A stretch of DNA of 6,079 nucleotides from SAR116 cluster bacterium. GTDB lineage: Bacteria; Pseudomonadota; Alphaproteobacteria; Puniceispirillales; Puniceispirillaceae. Positions 1-6,079 of the stretch are shown one piece after another. The translations under genes were made by a program, and so were the position numbers. Below the pieces are notes generated by a model. That model saw only the letters and a list, made by a program, of their open reading frames with translations. It was not told where the DNA came from and searched no databases. Positions within the stretch are counted from its first letter, which is position 1. The number at the start of each line of letters is the position of its first letter. The stretch spans positions 1 through 6,079 of the forward strand of contig SHBC01000071.1 in assembly GCA_004213025.1 (NCBI GenBank), read 5' to 3'.

Positions 1-15
1 CTGACCTGTTTCCTG

Positions 16-31
16 AAAAACACATGTTTTG
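16..31. promoter_or_regulatory. Degenerate outermost copy of the TetR operator-like palindrome
   Basis: The sequence AAAAAC-ACAT-GTTTTG resembles the GTAAAC-N4-GTTTAC palindrome found further right, with one mismatch in the left arm and two in the right. Its centre (23.5) lies 34 bp from the centre of the next copy (57.5), which keeps the spacing of the other three. On its own it would be unconvincing; the regular spacing is the main reason to list it. Confidence 0.35.
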
Positions 32-47
32 CAGATAGCTAGGTAGT

Positions 48-67
48 ATGTAAACGCATGTTTACAT
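48..67. promoter_or_regulatory. Operator-like palindrome, best copy
   Basis: ATGTAAAC-GCAT-GTTTACAT is a perfect 8-bp inverted repeat around a 4-bp spacer. Its size and symmetry suit a dimeric TetR-family repressor, and a TetR-family gene starts 110 bp downstream. Autoregulation from such sites is common in the family. That this repressor binds here is an inference from position and symmetry. Confidence 0.7.
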
Positions 68-89
68 TTTCATCTACTCGGCATGTAAA
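61..89. promoter_or_regulatory. Candidate bidirectional promoter embedded in the operators
   Basis: On the + strand, TTTACA (61-66) is 5/6 to a sigma-70 -35 box. It is followed after 17 bp by TGTAAA (84-89), 4/6 to a -10 box. These hexamers are reverse complements of each other, so the minus strand shows the same TTTACA-17-TGTAAA arrangement. The -35 and -10 elements are the inner arms of two neighbouring operator copies, so repressor binding would cover the promoter. A similar TTTACA lies at 96-101 with an AT-rich -10-like stretch near 118-124, so the true + strand promoter could be one period downstream. Confidence 0.4.
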
Positions 90-102
90 TGAATGTTTAC
101 AG
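83..102. promoter_or_regulatory. Operator-like palindrome, second strong copy
   Basis: ATGTAAAT-GAAT-GTTTACAG keeps both core arms of the 48-67 site, with one change in the inner left arm and one at the outer right arm. Its centre (92.5) is 35 bp from that of the 48-67 copy. It is probably a second binding site for the same regulator. Confidence 0.65.
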
Positions 103-116
103 CAGCAGCTTGAAAA

Positions 117-136
117 AAATAAACAGTTGTTTACAA
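117..136. promoter_or_regulatory. Operator-like palindrome, proximal copy
   Basis: AAATAAAC-AGTT-GTTTACAA keeps a full right arm (GTTTAC) and TAAAC of the left arm. Its centre (126.5) is 34 bp from that of the previous copy. It lies about 40 bp before the repressor start, inside the probable 5' untranslated region, where bound repressor could block transcription. Confidence 0.55.
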
Positions 137-164
137 TTTGATCCTGAAGCGGTCATGGCGCATC

Positions 165-168
165 GAGG
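165..168 (+). promoter_or_regulatory. Shine-Dalgarno motif deciding the repressor start
   Basis: GAGG ends 8 nt before the ATG at 177, a good ribosome-binding spacing. The open reading frame extends upstream to a TTG at 138, but that codon directly abuts the proximal operator copy and has no such motif. This supports the ATG at 177. Confidence 0.6.
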
Positions 169-176
169 TTCAGTGG

Positions 177-770
177 ATGTCAGAGCAGAGCATGTCGGAA
201 AGGTCACCGGCAGGATCATCGGCAGGATCATCGGCGGATCGCACCAGGTCGGCCATCCTGACCGCCGCGCGCACCTGTTTTGCCGAGACCGGATATGATG
301 GCACCGGCCTTCGGGCCATCGCGGTGCGGGCCGGGGCGAATGTGGCGCTGATCCAGCGTTATTTCGGCTCCAAGGAGGGGCTGTTTCTGGCCGCGATCCT
401 GCCACGCCTGGATGTCAGTCTGCTGCTCGACGGGCCGATGGATGAGTTCGGTGCCCGCGCCGCTTCCATCATGCGGATGAAGGTTGGCCGCGGCTTCGAC
501 CCGATGATGGCGCTTTTGCGCGCGCTTGCCACTCCGTCGCTGGCGCCGTCACTCTCCGCCGCATTGTCACGGCAGGTGATGGCCCCGCTGGCGGCGCGTC
601 TTGAGGGGGATGAGCCGGAGATGCGTGCGGCGTTGATCCTCGCGCATCTTGCCGGTTACGAGATGCTGCTGCGGGTCCTGCAGCTGCCGGAACTTGCCGA
701 GGCCAAGGCAGCGGCGCGCGAGACGGCGCTGGCGACGACATTGCAGGATCTTGCCGACGGCCCGCGATAA
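177..770 (+). CDS. TetR/AcrR-family transcriptional repressor
   Basis: A 197-residue protein, typical length for TetR regulators. Residues 1-21 are a Ser/Ala/Gly-rich tail encoded partly by a 12-bp tandem repeat. The DNA-binding domain covers about 22-70: helix 1 (ILTAARTCFAETGY), then a helix-turn-helix (GLRAIAVRAGANVALIQRYF) ending in the hallmark GSKEGLF. The rest is the helical ligand and dimer domain, resembling the C-terminal type with a DPMMALLRALATPS segment; the ligand cannot be predicted. The start at ATG 177 is chosen for its GAGG; a second in-frame ATG at 192 is possible. Palindromes upstream suggest that it represses its own promoter and perhaps a divergent gene beyond the left edge. 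Two photolyase-like genes follow on the same strand after a 117-bp gap, so they may be co-transcribed, but nothing proves a light or DNA-damage role for the regulator. Confidence 0.92.
   Translation: MSEQSMSERSPAGSSAGSSADRTRSAILTAARTCFAETGYDGTGLRAIAVRAGANVALIQRYFGSKEGLFLAAILPRLDVSLLLDGPMDEFGARAASIMRMKVGRGFDPMMALLRALATPSLAPSLSAALSRQVMAPLAARLEGDEPEMRAALILAHLAGYEMLLRVLQLPELAEAKAAARETALATTLQDLADGPR
209..240 (+). repeat. 12-bp tandem repeat within the repressor N-terminus
   Basis: GGCAGGATCATC occurs twice in direct succession (209-220, 221-232) and is followed by a partial copy, GGCGGATC. It is in frame and encodes the SSAG-like part of the disordered N-terminal tail. Replication slippage is the likely origin. 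The repeat is outside the helix-turn-helix, so copy-number changes should be tolerated. Confidence 0.75.
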
Positions 771-833
771 GCGAATGCCTGTGACAGGCGAATGCCCGTG
801 ATAAGCGAAGATTTATGACAGGCGAAGATCGGT
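766..833 (+). repeat. Four imperfect 17-bp tandem repeats
   Basis: The units are GATAAGCGAATGCCTGT, GACAGGCGAATGCCCGT, GATAAGCGAAGATTTAT and GACAGGCGAAGATCGGT, with no gaps. All share GA-(T/C)-A-(A/G)-GCGAA. The first five bases alternate GATAA/GACAG, giving a 34-bp higher-order period. The tails instead pair units 1-2 (TGCC) and units 3-4 (GAT). The first unit overlaps the repressor stop codon. The period is not a multiple of three, so the array is unlikely to be coding. Between units 1 and 2 lies a 13-bp palindrome (GCCTGTGACAGGC, 777-789), which could form only a short hairpin and has no T-tract. Function is unknown. Confidence 0.8.
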
Positions 834-887
834 GATGCGGCATCCGGCCGCTGGACATTGCTGGCAGGACTTCCCATCTGCCGCTCC

Positions 888-1700
888 ATGGATGATCAAA
901 CCCCACCCTCCGCGCTGTCCGCCAGCGACCGGCAGGCCGTTATGGCCGACCTTATCTCGCAGTCAGGCCCGGATCCCGACCATGCCGCATCGCGGCCACT
1001 GCCGGGCGGACGCGCCGCCGGTGAAGCCGCGCTGGCTGCCATCGACCCGGTTGCCTACGGTGCCAGCCGCAATCATCTGGACGGCGCGGTGACGCGGCTG
1101 TCACCTTACATCCGGCATGGGATCCTCAGCCTGGACGAGGTTCGCAACCATGCGCTTGCCGCCGTGACAGACCCGCGTCAGGCCGAGAAATTCATTCAGG
1201 AGCTCGCCTGGCGGGATTATTGGCAGCGTATCTACCTTGCCCATCCGGACCGTATCTGGAACGACGTCGAGGCCTATAAGACCGGGTTTGATGCCGATGA
1301 ATATGAAACCGCCCTGTCGGCGGACATCATCGATGCGCAGACCGGTGTGGCCTGCATCGACCAGTTCATCACCATGCTCTATGAGACAGGCTATCTGCAC
1401 AATCACGCCCGCATGTATCTGGCGGCCTATGTCGTGCATTGGCGGCGTGTGCGCTGGCAGGCTGGCGCCGCCTGGTTCCTTGAACATCTTCTTGATGGCG
1501 ATCCGGCAAGCAATAATTTGTCATGGCAATGGGTTGCCAGCACCTTTTCAAAAAAGCCCTATATCTTCAATCTCGACAATGTCGCGAAATATACCGGCCA
1601 TGACATCAATACGCGAATGTCCGACAACCGGGTGCTTGCCTATTCCTATGAAAGGTTGAGTGAATTGCTGTTCCCGAATCTGGGGGTGGCCCATGGCTGA
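888..1700 (+). CDS. Stand-alone FAD-binding (catalytic) domain of a photolyase/cryptochrome
   Basis: A 270-residue protein matching only the helical FAD-binding half of DNA photolyases, which use flavin and light to repair pyrimidine dimers; the N-terminal antenna domain is absent. Visible motifs are RLSPYIRHG (70-78, flavin phosphate region), FIQELAWRDYW (102-112), GYLHNHARM (168-176) and DGDPASNNLSWQW (203-215). By alignment from memory with E. coli photolyase, N172 matches N341, R175 matches R344, D203 matches D372 and N209 matches N378. W213 and W190 match W382 and W359 of the electron-transfer Trp chain; no clear match to W306 is seen (W124 is a candidate). The C-terminus stops about 55 residues after the WQW motif, shorter than usual. 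The start is uncertain: ATG 888 is chosen by default, TTG 858 would lengthen it, and ATG 942 has GGCAGG 5 nt upstream. It overlaps the next gene, which resembles the missing domain. Repair versus photoreceptor function cannot be decided here. Confidence 0.85.
   Translation: MDDQTPPSALSASDRQAVMADLISQSGPDPDHAASRPLPGGRAAGEAALAAIDPVAYGASRNHLDGAVTRLSPYIRHGILSLDEVRNHALAAVTDPRQAEKFIQELAWRDYWQRIYLAHPDRIWNDVEAYKTGFDADEYETALSADIIDAQTGVACIDQFITMLYETGYLHNHARMYLAAYVVHWRRVRWQAGAAWFLEHLLDGDPASNNLSWQWVASTFSKKPYIFNLDNVAKYTGHDINTRMSDNRVLAYSYERLSELLFPNLGVAHG
1682..1686 (+). promoter_or_regulatory. Ribosome-binding motif for the antenna-domain gene
   Basis: GGGGG inside the end of the FAD-domain gene lies 6 nt before ATG 1693. 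It favours that ATG over an in-frame TTG at 1660 and indicates translation coupled to the upstream gene. Confidence 0.5.
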
Positions 1701-2130
1701 CCTGATCTGGCTGCATGACGGCGCGCTGCGGCGCACGCACCCCATCTTCGCAATGGCCGGTAAAGGCGCGCCGGCGCTGTTCATCTGGGACCGTGACAGG
1801 TTCGCGGCAGGCCATGTAGGGGTGCGACGCCAGCTCTTCATCTATGAAACGCTGGCCGAGCTTGATGTCGAGATTTATGAGGGCGATGCCGCCGATCTGA
1901 TGCCGCGGTTGTTGGCGGCGCGCGGGGCCGATCGCCTGCTGGTGCCAGCGAGCCCCGATCCGGTGATCCTGAAACAGATTGCCGATATCAGGCAGGCGAT
2001 GCCCGCCGTGACGGTCGATCTGGTCGAGGATACCCCCTTTGTGACCCTGACCATGGAGCCTGACCTTGGCAGGTTTTTTCGCTACTGGAACAAGGCCCGG
2101 AAAAGCGCGCTGCGCCCCCATGGTGTCTGA
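1693..2130 (+). CDS. Stand-alone photolyase antenna-like (N-terminal alpha/beta) domain protein
   Basis: A 145-residue protein that resembles the N-terminal Rossmann-like domain of photolyases and cryptochromes, which normally carries the light-harvesting cofactor. The opening DLIWLHDGALRRTHPIF matches the usual strand-then-DLRLHDNPAL pattern. ALFIWDRDRF (28-37) corresponds to the second strand, RRQLFIYETLAELDVEIYEGD (45-65) to the helix and strand that bring in the nucleotide-like fold, and RFFRYWNKARKSAL (127-140) to the closing F-x-x-(F/Y)-x-K/N-x-W-like helix. There is no FAD domain in the protein. The gene overlaps the 3' end of the FAD-domain gene by 8 bp (1693-1700) in another frame, so the two are almost certainly co-translated. 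The likely role is to form a two-subunit photolyase with the upstream product. Sequence similarity is modest, and the cofactor (folate, deazaflavin or none) cannot be told. Confidence 0.7.
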   Translation: MADLIWLHDGALRRTHPIFAMAGKGAPALFIWDRDRFAAGHVGVRRQLFIYETLAELDVEIYEGDAADLMPRLLAARGADRLLVPASPDPVILKQIADIRQAMPAVTVDLVEDTPFVTLTMEPDLGRFFRYWNKARKSALRPHGV

Positions 2131-2169
2131 GGCAAGCTGACGTCACCAGACCCCGGTCCCCGAAAGCAA

Positions 2170-2199
2170 TTGATCCGCGCGGTGGCTTTCCGATAGACT
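2170..2199 (+). promoter_or_regulatory. Candidate promoter of the pccBA operon
   Basis: TTGATC (2170-2175, 4/6 to a -35 box) and TAGACT (2194-2199, 4/6 to a -10 box) are 18 bp apart in the 105-bp gap between the antenna-domain gene and pccB. Transcription would start around 2206, giving a leader of about 30 nt. No clear terminator for the upstream genes is visible in the gap, so read-through is possible. Confidence 0.35.
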
Positions 2200-2235
2200 C
2201 CCGCCTCCAAGTGACTGACGTTCCGGGATGCTCAG

Positions 2236-3768
2236 ATGACTGATATACTTGCCGAACTCGAGGCAAGGCGTGCCAAGGCCCGCCTTGGCGGAGGGCAGCG
2301 CCGTATTGATACCCAGCATGGCAAGGGCAAGCTGACCGCGCGTGAGCGAATAAATCTGCTCCTTGATGACGCCTCATTCGAGGAATGGGACATGTTTGTC
2401 GAGCATCGCTGCCATGATTTCAACATGGAGGAGATGAAGGTCCCCGGCGACGGGGTGGTGACAGGCTATGGGACCATAGGTGGCCGACCTGTTTTCATCT
2501 ATTCGCAGGATTTCACCGTCCTTGGCGGGTCGCTGTCCGAGACGCATGCCGCGAAAATCTGCAAGATCATGGACCAGGCCATCAAGACCGGTATTCCGCT
2601 GATCGGGCTGAATGATTCCGGCGGCGCGCGCATTCAGGAAGGTGTCGCCTCGCTTGGTGGCTATGCCGAGGTGTTCCAGCGCAACGTCCTGGCATCCGGC
2701 GTGGTGCCGCAGATCTCGCTGATCATGGGGCCCTGTGCCGGCGGCGCCGTCTATTCGCCGGCCATCACCGATTTCATCTTCATGGTCGAAGGGTCGAGCT
2801 ACATGTTCGTCACCGGGCCTGATGTGGTGAAAACCGTCACCCATGAAGATCTGACGGCCGAGGAACTTGGTGGCGCGAAGATGCACAGCCGCGTTTCGGG
2901 CGTTGCGCATGGCGCCTTCGAGAATGACGTTGAAATGCTGATGCAGACGCGGGCGCTGATGTCCTTCCTGCCGCTTTCGAACCGTGAAGGGGCGCCGGTG
3001 ATCCCCTGTCATGACCCGATCGACCGTCCCTCGGCGGTGCTTGACCAGATCATTCCGGCGAACGCCAACATGCCCTATGACATGCGCCAGGTGGTGTTGC
3101 AGATCGTCGATAACGGCGAATTCTTCGAAATACACACGAATTACGCCGGCAATATCATCTGTGGCTTTGGCCGCATAGACGGCAAGACGGTGGGCATAGT
3201 CGGCAACCAGCCGATGGTGCTTGCCGGCTGCCTTGACATCAACGCCTCGCGCAAGGCGGCACGGTTTGTGCGGTTCTGCGATGCGTTCAATATCCCGCTT
3301 GTCACGCTTGTCGATGTGCCGGGATTCATGCCGGGTCTGGCGCAGGAAACAGGCGGCATCATCTCGAACGGCGCAAAGCTGCTGTTCGCCTATGCCGAGG
3401 CAACGGTGCCGAAGGTCACGCTGATCACCCGCAAGGCCTATGGCGGTGCCTATGACGTGATGGCCTCGAAACATCTTCGCGGCGATGTGAACTATGCCTG
3501 GCCAAGCGCCGAGATCGCGGTGATGGGGCCGGAAGGCGCGGCGCGGATCATTTTCCGCGAGGATGCCAAGGACCCAGACAAGCTTGCCGCCAAGACCGAC
3601 GAGTATCGCGAGAAGTTCGCCAACCCGTTTGTCGCCGCCGGGCGCGGTTATCTCGATGACATCATCATGCCGCGAAATTCCCGCCGCCGCATCGCACGGG
3701 CGCTGGCCATGCTGGCTGACAAGCAGCTGGAAAACCCGGCACGCAAGCATGACAATCTACCACTCTGA
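2236..3768 (+). CDS. pccB: Propionyl-CoA carboxylase, beta (carboxyltransferase) subunit
   Basis: A 510-residue cytoplasmic protein, the usual PccB length. It transfers the carboxyl group from carboxybiotin to propionyl-CoA, making methylmalonyl-CoA. The N-terminal carboxyltransferase half contains [25 protein letters not shown] and [12 protein letters not shown] (165-176), whose glycines (169-170) form one oxyanion hole. The C-terminal half contains [22 protein letters not shown] (near 320-341) and [17 protein letters not shown], with the second oxyanion glycines at 403-404. Asp407 in GGAYDVM corresponds, by recollection of the Streptomyces enzymes, to the residue favouring propionyl-CoA over acetyl-CoA (Ile in acetyl-CoA carboxylases). 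A weak ribosome-binding motif (CGGGA, 2224-2228) precedes ATG 2236. pccA follows after 29 bp, an operon arrangement giving the alpha6-beta6 holoenzyme. A methylcrotonyl-CoA carboxylase is less likely given overall motif similarity to PccB. Confidence 0.95.
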   Translation: MTDILAELEARRAKARLGGGQRRIDTQHGKGKLTARERINLLLDDASFEEWDMFVEHRCHDFNMEEMKVPGDGVVTGYGTIGGRPVFIYSQDFTVLGGSLSETHAAKICKIMDQAIKTGIPLIGLNDSGGARIQEGVASLGGYAEVFQRNVLASGVVPQISLIMGPCAGGAVYSPAITDFIFMVEGSSYMFVTGPDVVKTVTHEDLTAEELGGAKMHSRVSGVAHGAFENDVEMLMQTRALMSFLPLSNREGAPVIPCHDPIDRPSAVLDQIIPANANMPYDMRQVVLQIVDNGEFFEIHTNYAGNIICGFGRIDGKTVGIVGNQPMVLAGCLDINASRKAARFVRFCDAFNIPLVTLVDVPGFMPGLAQETGGIISNGAKLLFAYAEATVPKVTLITRKAYGGAYDVMASKHLRGDVNYAWPSAEIAVMGPEGAARIIFREDAKDPDKLAAKTDEYREKFANPFVAAGRGYLDDIIMPRNSRRRIARALAMLADKQLENPARKHDNLPL

Positions 3769-3797
3769 TCCGCAGCATTCCGCCGGGGCCCGATACC

Positions 3798-5777
3798 ATG
3801 TTCGATAAGATCCTGATTGCCAATCGTGGCGAAATCGCCTGCCGGATCATACGCACGGCCAGGAAAATGGGCATTGCCACCGTCGCTGTCTATTCCGATG
3901 CCGATGCCGGCACCCCGCATGTCACCATGGCGGACGAGGCGGTTCATATCGGCGGTGCCGCGTCCGCCGACAGCTATCTTCGTGCCGACCGGATCATCGA
4001 GGCGGCGCAGCAGACAGGTGCCAAGGCCATTCATCCGGGGTTCGGCTTCCTGTCGGAAAACGCCGGCTTTGTGACGGCGGTTGAGGCTGCCGGGATCGCC
4101 TTCATCGGGCCGGCGACAAAGGCCATTGCGGTGATGGGCGACAAGATTGAATCAAAGGCGCTGGCACAATCGGCCGGCGTGTCGATCGTTCCCGGCACCC
4201 CCGGCGCGGTCGAGGATGTCGAAACCGCCCTCAAGGCCGCGGCTGAGATCGGCTATCCGGTGATGGTCAAGGCATCGGCGGGCGGCGGCGGCAAGGGCAT
4301 GCGCGTCATTGAAAGCGCCGATGATCTGCCGGACGGCATGCGCGCCGCGATGAGCGAAGCGCAGACGGCGTTTGGTGATTCTCGTGTCTTCATAGAGAAA
4401 TTCGTCGTCCAGCCGCGGCATATCGAGATCCAGCTTCTGGCCGACCAGCACGGCAATGTGGTCTATGTCGGCGAGCGCGAATGTTCGATCCAGCGCCGCC
4501 ACCAGAAGGTCATCGAAGAAGCGCCAAGCCCCTTCATCTCGCCCGAGACCCGCGCCGCGATGGGGCAGCAGGCCGTCGATCTGGCACGGTCTGTTGATTA
4601 CCGCTCGGCAGGCACGGTGGAATTTATCGTCGGCGCCGATCAGGATTTCTATTTCCTCGAGATGAATACGCGTCTTCAGGTCGAACATCCGGTGACCGAA
4701 ATGGTTTACGGGCTCGATCTTGTCGAACAGATGATCCGCGTCGCCGCCGGCGAAAAGCTGTCCTTCTCGCAGGACGATATCGTTGCCGATGGCTGGGCCA
4801 TCGAGGCGCGTGTCTATGCCGAGGATCCGGCGCGTGGCTTCCTGCCCTCGATCGGCCAGCTGATCCGCTATCGCGAACCGCGCGGGGAGAGTGTACGGGT
4901 TGATTCCGGGGTCGAGGAGGGCGGCGAAATCTCGATGTATTACGACCCGATGATCGCCAAGCTGGTGGCGCATGCGCCGACCCGCGATGCCGCCATCACC
5001 AGGCTGCATCTGGCGCTTGATCATTACGAGATTGATGGCATCGCCAGCAACCGGCAGTTCCTTGCCGCGGTGCTGGAGAATGACGCCTTCAGGAGCGGCG
5101 ATCTGACAACCGGCTTTATCGCCACCGAATTCGATGGCGATTTCATGGCCGGACCACCCGACGATGTGGCGGCACTTGGCCTGACCGGGCTTGGCGCGGC
5201 GATTGCCGCGCTGCAGGACGAAGACAGGCATTTTGCGACGCCGGGCCGTGAATTCGTGGTCATCGACCAGACAGGCCGCCGGATGATGGTCGAGGTGGTG
5301 AAACTGACCGACATTGCCGCAAAGCTTGTTGTCGACGGCAAGACAATCGTCATATCGGGGCGCATCCGCAGCCCGGTGCATCTGTTTGACGGGACGATCA
5401 ATGAAGATCCCGTTGCCGTGCAGATCCGTCAGTCCGGCCATCGCATCACCCTGATGCGCGGTGCGGCAAGGCTGGCGCTGACGGTGCTGCCGGCGCGCTT
5501 TGCGCCGATGCTTGACCATATGCCGGCGCCGGATGAGGGCGCCGGTGCCGATGAAATCACGGCGCCAATGCCGGGGCAGATCACCAAACTGCTGGTGGCG
5601 GTCGGTGACGAAATCCGCAAGGGTCAGGATGTCGCCATCATCGAGGCGATGAAGATGGAGAACGTCCTGTCATCAGAGGCGGGCGGCACGGTCCGTTCGA
5701 TCGAAGTCGCCATCGGCGACAATCTGAATGTCGATGATCTGATCATGTCGCTCGACCTTGCCGGGGATGACGGCTAG
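3798..5777 (+). CDS. pccA: Propionyl-CoA carboxylase, alpha (biotin carboxylase and biotin carrier) subunit
   Basis: A 659-residue subunit that carboxylates biotin with ATP and bicarbonate. The biotin carboxylase N-domain (about 1-112) starts with [16 protein letters not shown]. The ATP-grasp domain (about 115-322) has the glycine loop [11 protein letters not shown] (158-168). Catalytic residues E275, E288, N290, R292, Q294, V295, E296 and R338 are all present, almost in register with E. coli AccC. The C-terminal lid runs to about 445. A beta-barrel BT domain (roughly 480-580), which docks the beta subunit, and a biotinyl domain (585-656) follow; K619 in EAMKME is the biotin acceptor. This architecture fits PccA; the MccA type is the main alternative and is disfavoured by the PccB partner. 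A weak GGGG (3785-3788) precedes the ATG. The stop codon overlaps that of the convergent gene. Epimerase and mutase genes completing the route to succinyl-CoA are not in the window. Confidence 0.95.
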   Translation: MFDKILIANRGEIACRIIRTARKMGIATVAVYSDADAGTPHVTMADEAVHIGGAASADSYLRADRIIEAAQQTGAKAIHPGFGFLSENAGFVTAVEAAGIAFIGPATKAIAVMGDKIESKALAQSAGVSIVPGTPGAVEDVETALKAAAEIGYPVMVKASAGGGGKGMRVIESADDLPDGMRAAMSEAQTAFGDSRVFIEKFVVQPRHIEIQLLADQHGNVVYVGERECSIQRRHQKVIEEAPSPFISPETRAAMGQQAVDLARSVDYRSAGTVEFIVGADQDFYFLEMNTRLQVEHPVTEMVYGLDLVEQMIRVAAGEKLSFSQDDIVADGWAIEARVYAEDPARGFLPSIGQLIRYREPRGESVRVDSGVEEGGEISMYYDPMIAKLVAHAPTRDAAITRLHLALDHYEIDGIASNRQFLAAVLENDAFRSGDLTTGFIATEFDGDFMAGPPDDVAALGLTGLGAAIAALQDEDRHFATPGREFVVIDQTGRRMMVEVVKLTDIAAKLVVDGKTIVISGRIRSPVHLFDGTINEDPVAVQIRQSGHRITLMRGAARLALTVLPARFAPMLDHMPAPDEGAGADEITAPMPGQITKLLVAVGDEIRKGQDVAIIEAMKMENVLSSEAGGTVRSIEVAIGDNLNVDDLIMSLDLAGDDG

Positions 5778-5780
5778 CCG
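5771..5780. other. Palindromic shared stop-codon junction of convergent genes
   Basis: CGGCTAGCCG is a perfect 10-bp palindrome. Its central CTAG (5774-5777) gives TAG to pccA on the + strand (5775-5777) and TAG to the oxidoreductase gene on the minus strand (5776-5774). The two coding regions overlap by 4 bp with no intergenic space, so any transcription terminator must lie inside one of them. The stem is too short to serve as a terminator itself. Confidence 0.85.
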
Positions 5781-6079
5781 GCGCTGTCCTCGCGGATCAT
5801 CTGCGCGGCCTTTTCGGCAATCATGATCGTCGGCGCGTTGGTGTTGCCGGAAACAAGCGCCGGCATGATCGAGGCATCGACAACCCGCAGCCCCGCAACC
5901 CCATGAACGCACAGCCGCGGGTCGACAACATCGCCTCGCGCCGGGTCCGGGCCCATGCGGCAGGTTGATACCGGGTGATACAGCGTCACGCCGGTGGCCC
6001 GCGCATAGGCCAGAAGATCGGCATCATCGGCCATTCCGGGGCCGGGTTTCATTTCATGATCGACATGCGGTTCCATGAC
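5774..6079 (-). CDS. GMC-family FAD-dependent oxidoreductase, C-terminal part (partial)
   Basis: This is the last 101 residues of a gene that enters from the right edge; the full family length is about 530-560 residues. The C-terminal GMC domain is clear: [10 protein letters not shown] (34-43 of the visible part) carries the catalytic His35, followed by [23 protein letters not shown], then [19 protein letters not shown] with the Asn residues (79, 81) of the second catalytic position and FAD contact. Family members (choline dehydrogenase BetA-like, alcohol dehydrogenases) oxidise primary alcohols with FAD. The visible part does not identify the substrate, and the BetA name would be a guess. 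It is transcribed toward pccA and ends in the same CTAG. Confidence 0.93.
   Translation of the reverse strand, partial: VMEPHVDHEMKPGPGMADDADLLAYARATGVTLYHPVSTCRMGPDPARGDVVDPRLCVHGVAGLRVVDASIMPALVSGNTNAPTIMIAEKAAQMIREDSAG

Noticed and set aside
138..176. Upstream extension of the repressor from a TTG at 138
   Set aside because: The extra 13 residues have no TetR similarity, the codon directly abuts an operator copy, and ATG 177 has a well-spaced GAGG.
777..789. GCCTGTGACAGGC as a terminator for the repressor gene
   Set aside because: The hairpin would have at most 5 bp with a 3-nt loop and no following T-tract; it is better explained as a by-product of the 17-bp repeats.
942..1707. Both photolyase-half proteins can begin with MADLI (ATG 942 and ATG 1693), hinting at a duplicated start region
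   Set aside because: Similarity ends after five residues and the DNA differs at several positions, so chance is sufficient.
2138..2145. TGACGTCA palindrome in the gap before pccB
   Set aside because: A single 8-bp palindrome with no second copy or known bacterial regulator that I can name; expected by chance at moderate frequency.
2374..3750. Long minus-strand reading frame of 458 codons opposite pccB
   Set aside because: It is a shadow of a clearly functional gene in GC-rich DNA, and its His/Arg/Asp-rich translation resembles no protein family.
4152..5519. Long minus-strand reading frame of 455 codons opposite pccA
   Set aside because: Same reasoning: it mirrors the codon bias of pccA and has no recognisable domain.

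Overview
The window looks like chromosomal DNA from a GC-rich alphaproteobacterium. The two acyl-CoA carboxylase subunits read as alphaproteobacterial PccB and PccA, start sites carry Shine-Dalgarno-like motifs, and spacing is compact. A marine lineage is possible but cannot be settled from this sequence. Everything is on the + strand except a partial gene at the right end.

Left part (1-833): an AT-rich regulatory region holds four copies of a palindrome of the form GTAAAC-N4-GTTTAC. Their centres are 34-35 bp apart, and they lie just upstream of a TetR-family repressor gene (177-770). The best two copies supply hexamers that form a symmetric promoter-like element readable in both directions. 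A ribosome-binding-like motif on the minus strand at the very edge suggests a divergent gene just outside the window. After the repressor comes a 68-bp array of four imperfect 17-bp tandem repeats.

Middle part (888-2130): two overlapping genes appear to encode a photolyase/cryptochrome in two pieces and in reversed order. The first is the helical FAD-binding catalytic domain without an antenna domain. The second, overlapping it by 8 bp, resembles the N-terminal alpha/beta antenna domain alone. This is the most interesting part of the window.

Right part (2236-6079): pccB and pccA encode propionyl-CoA carboxylase, which converts propionyl-CoA to methylmalonyl-CoA, on the route to succinyl-CoA. 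Active-site residues and the biotin-accepting lysine are intact. A partial GMC oxidoreductase gene converges on pccA. The two genes share a CTAG that supplies the TAG stop codon on both strands.

The repressor may control itself, the divergent neighbour and possibly the split photolyase genes. The carboxylase operon has its own candidate promoter and looks like a separate unit.
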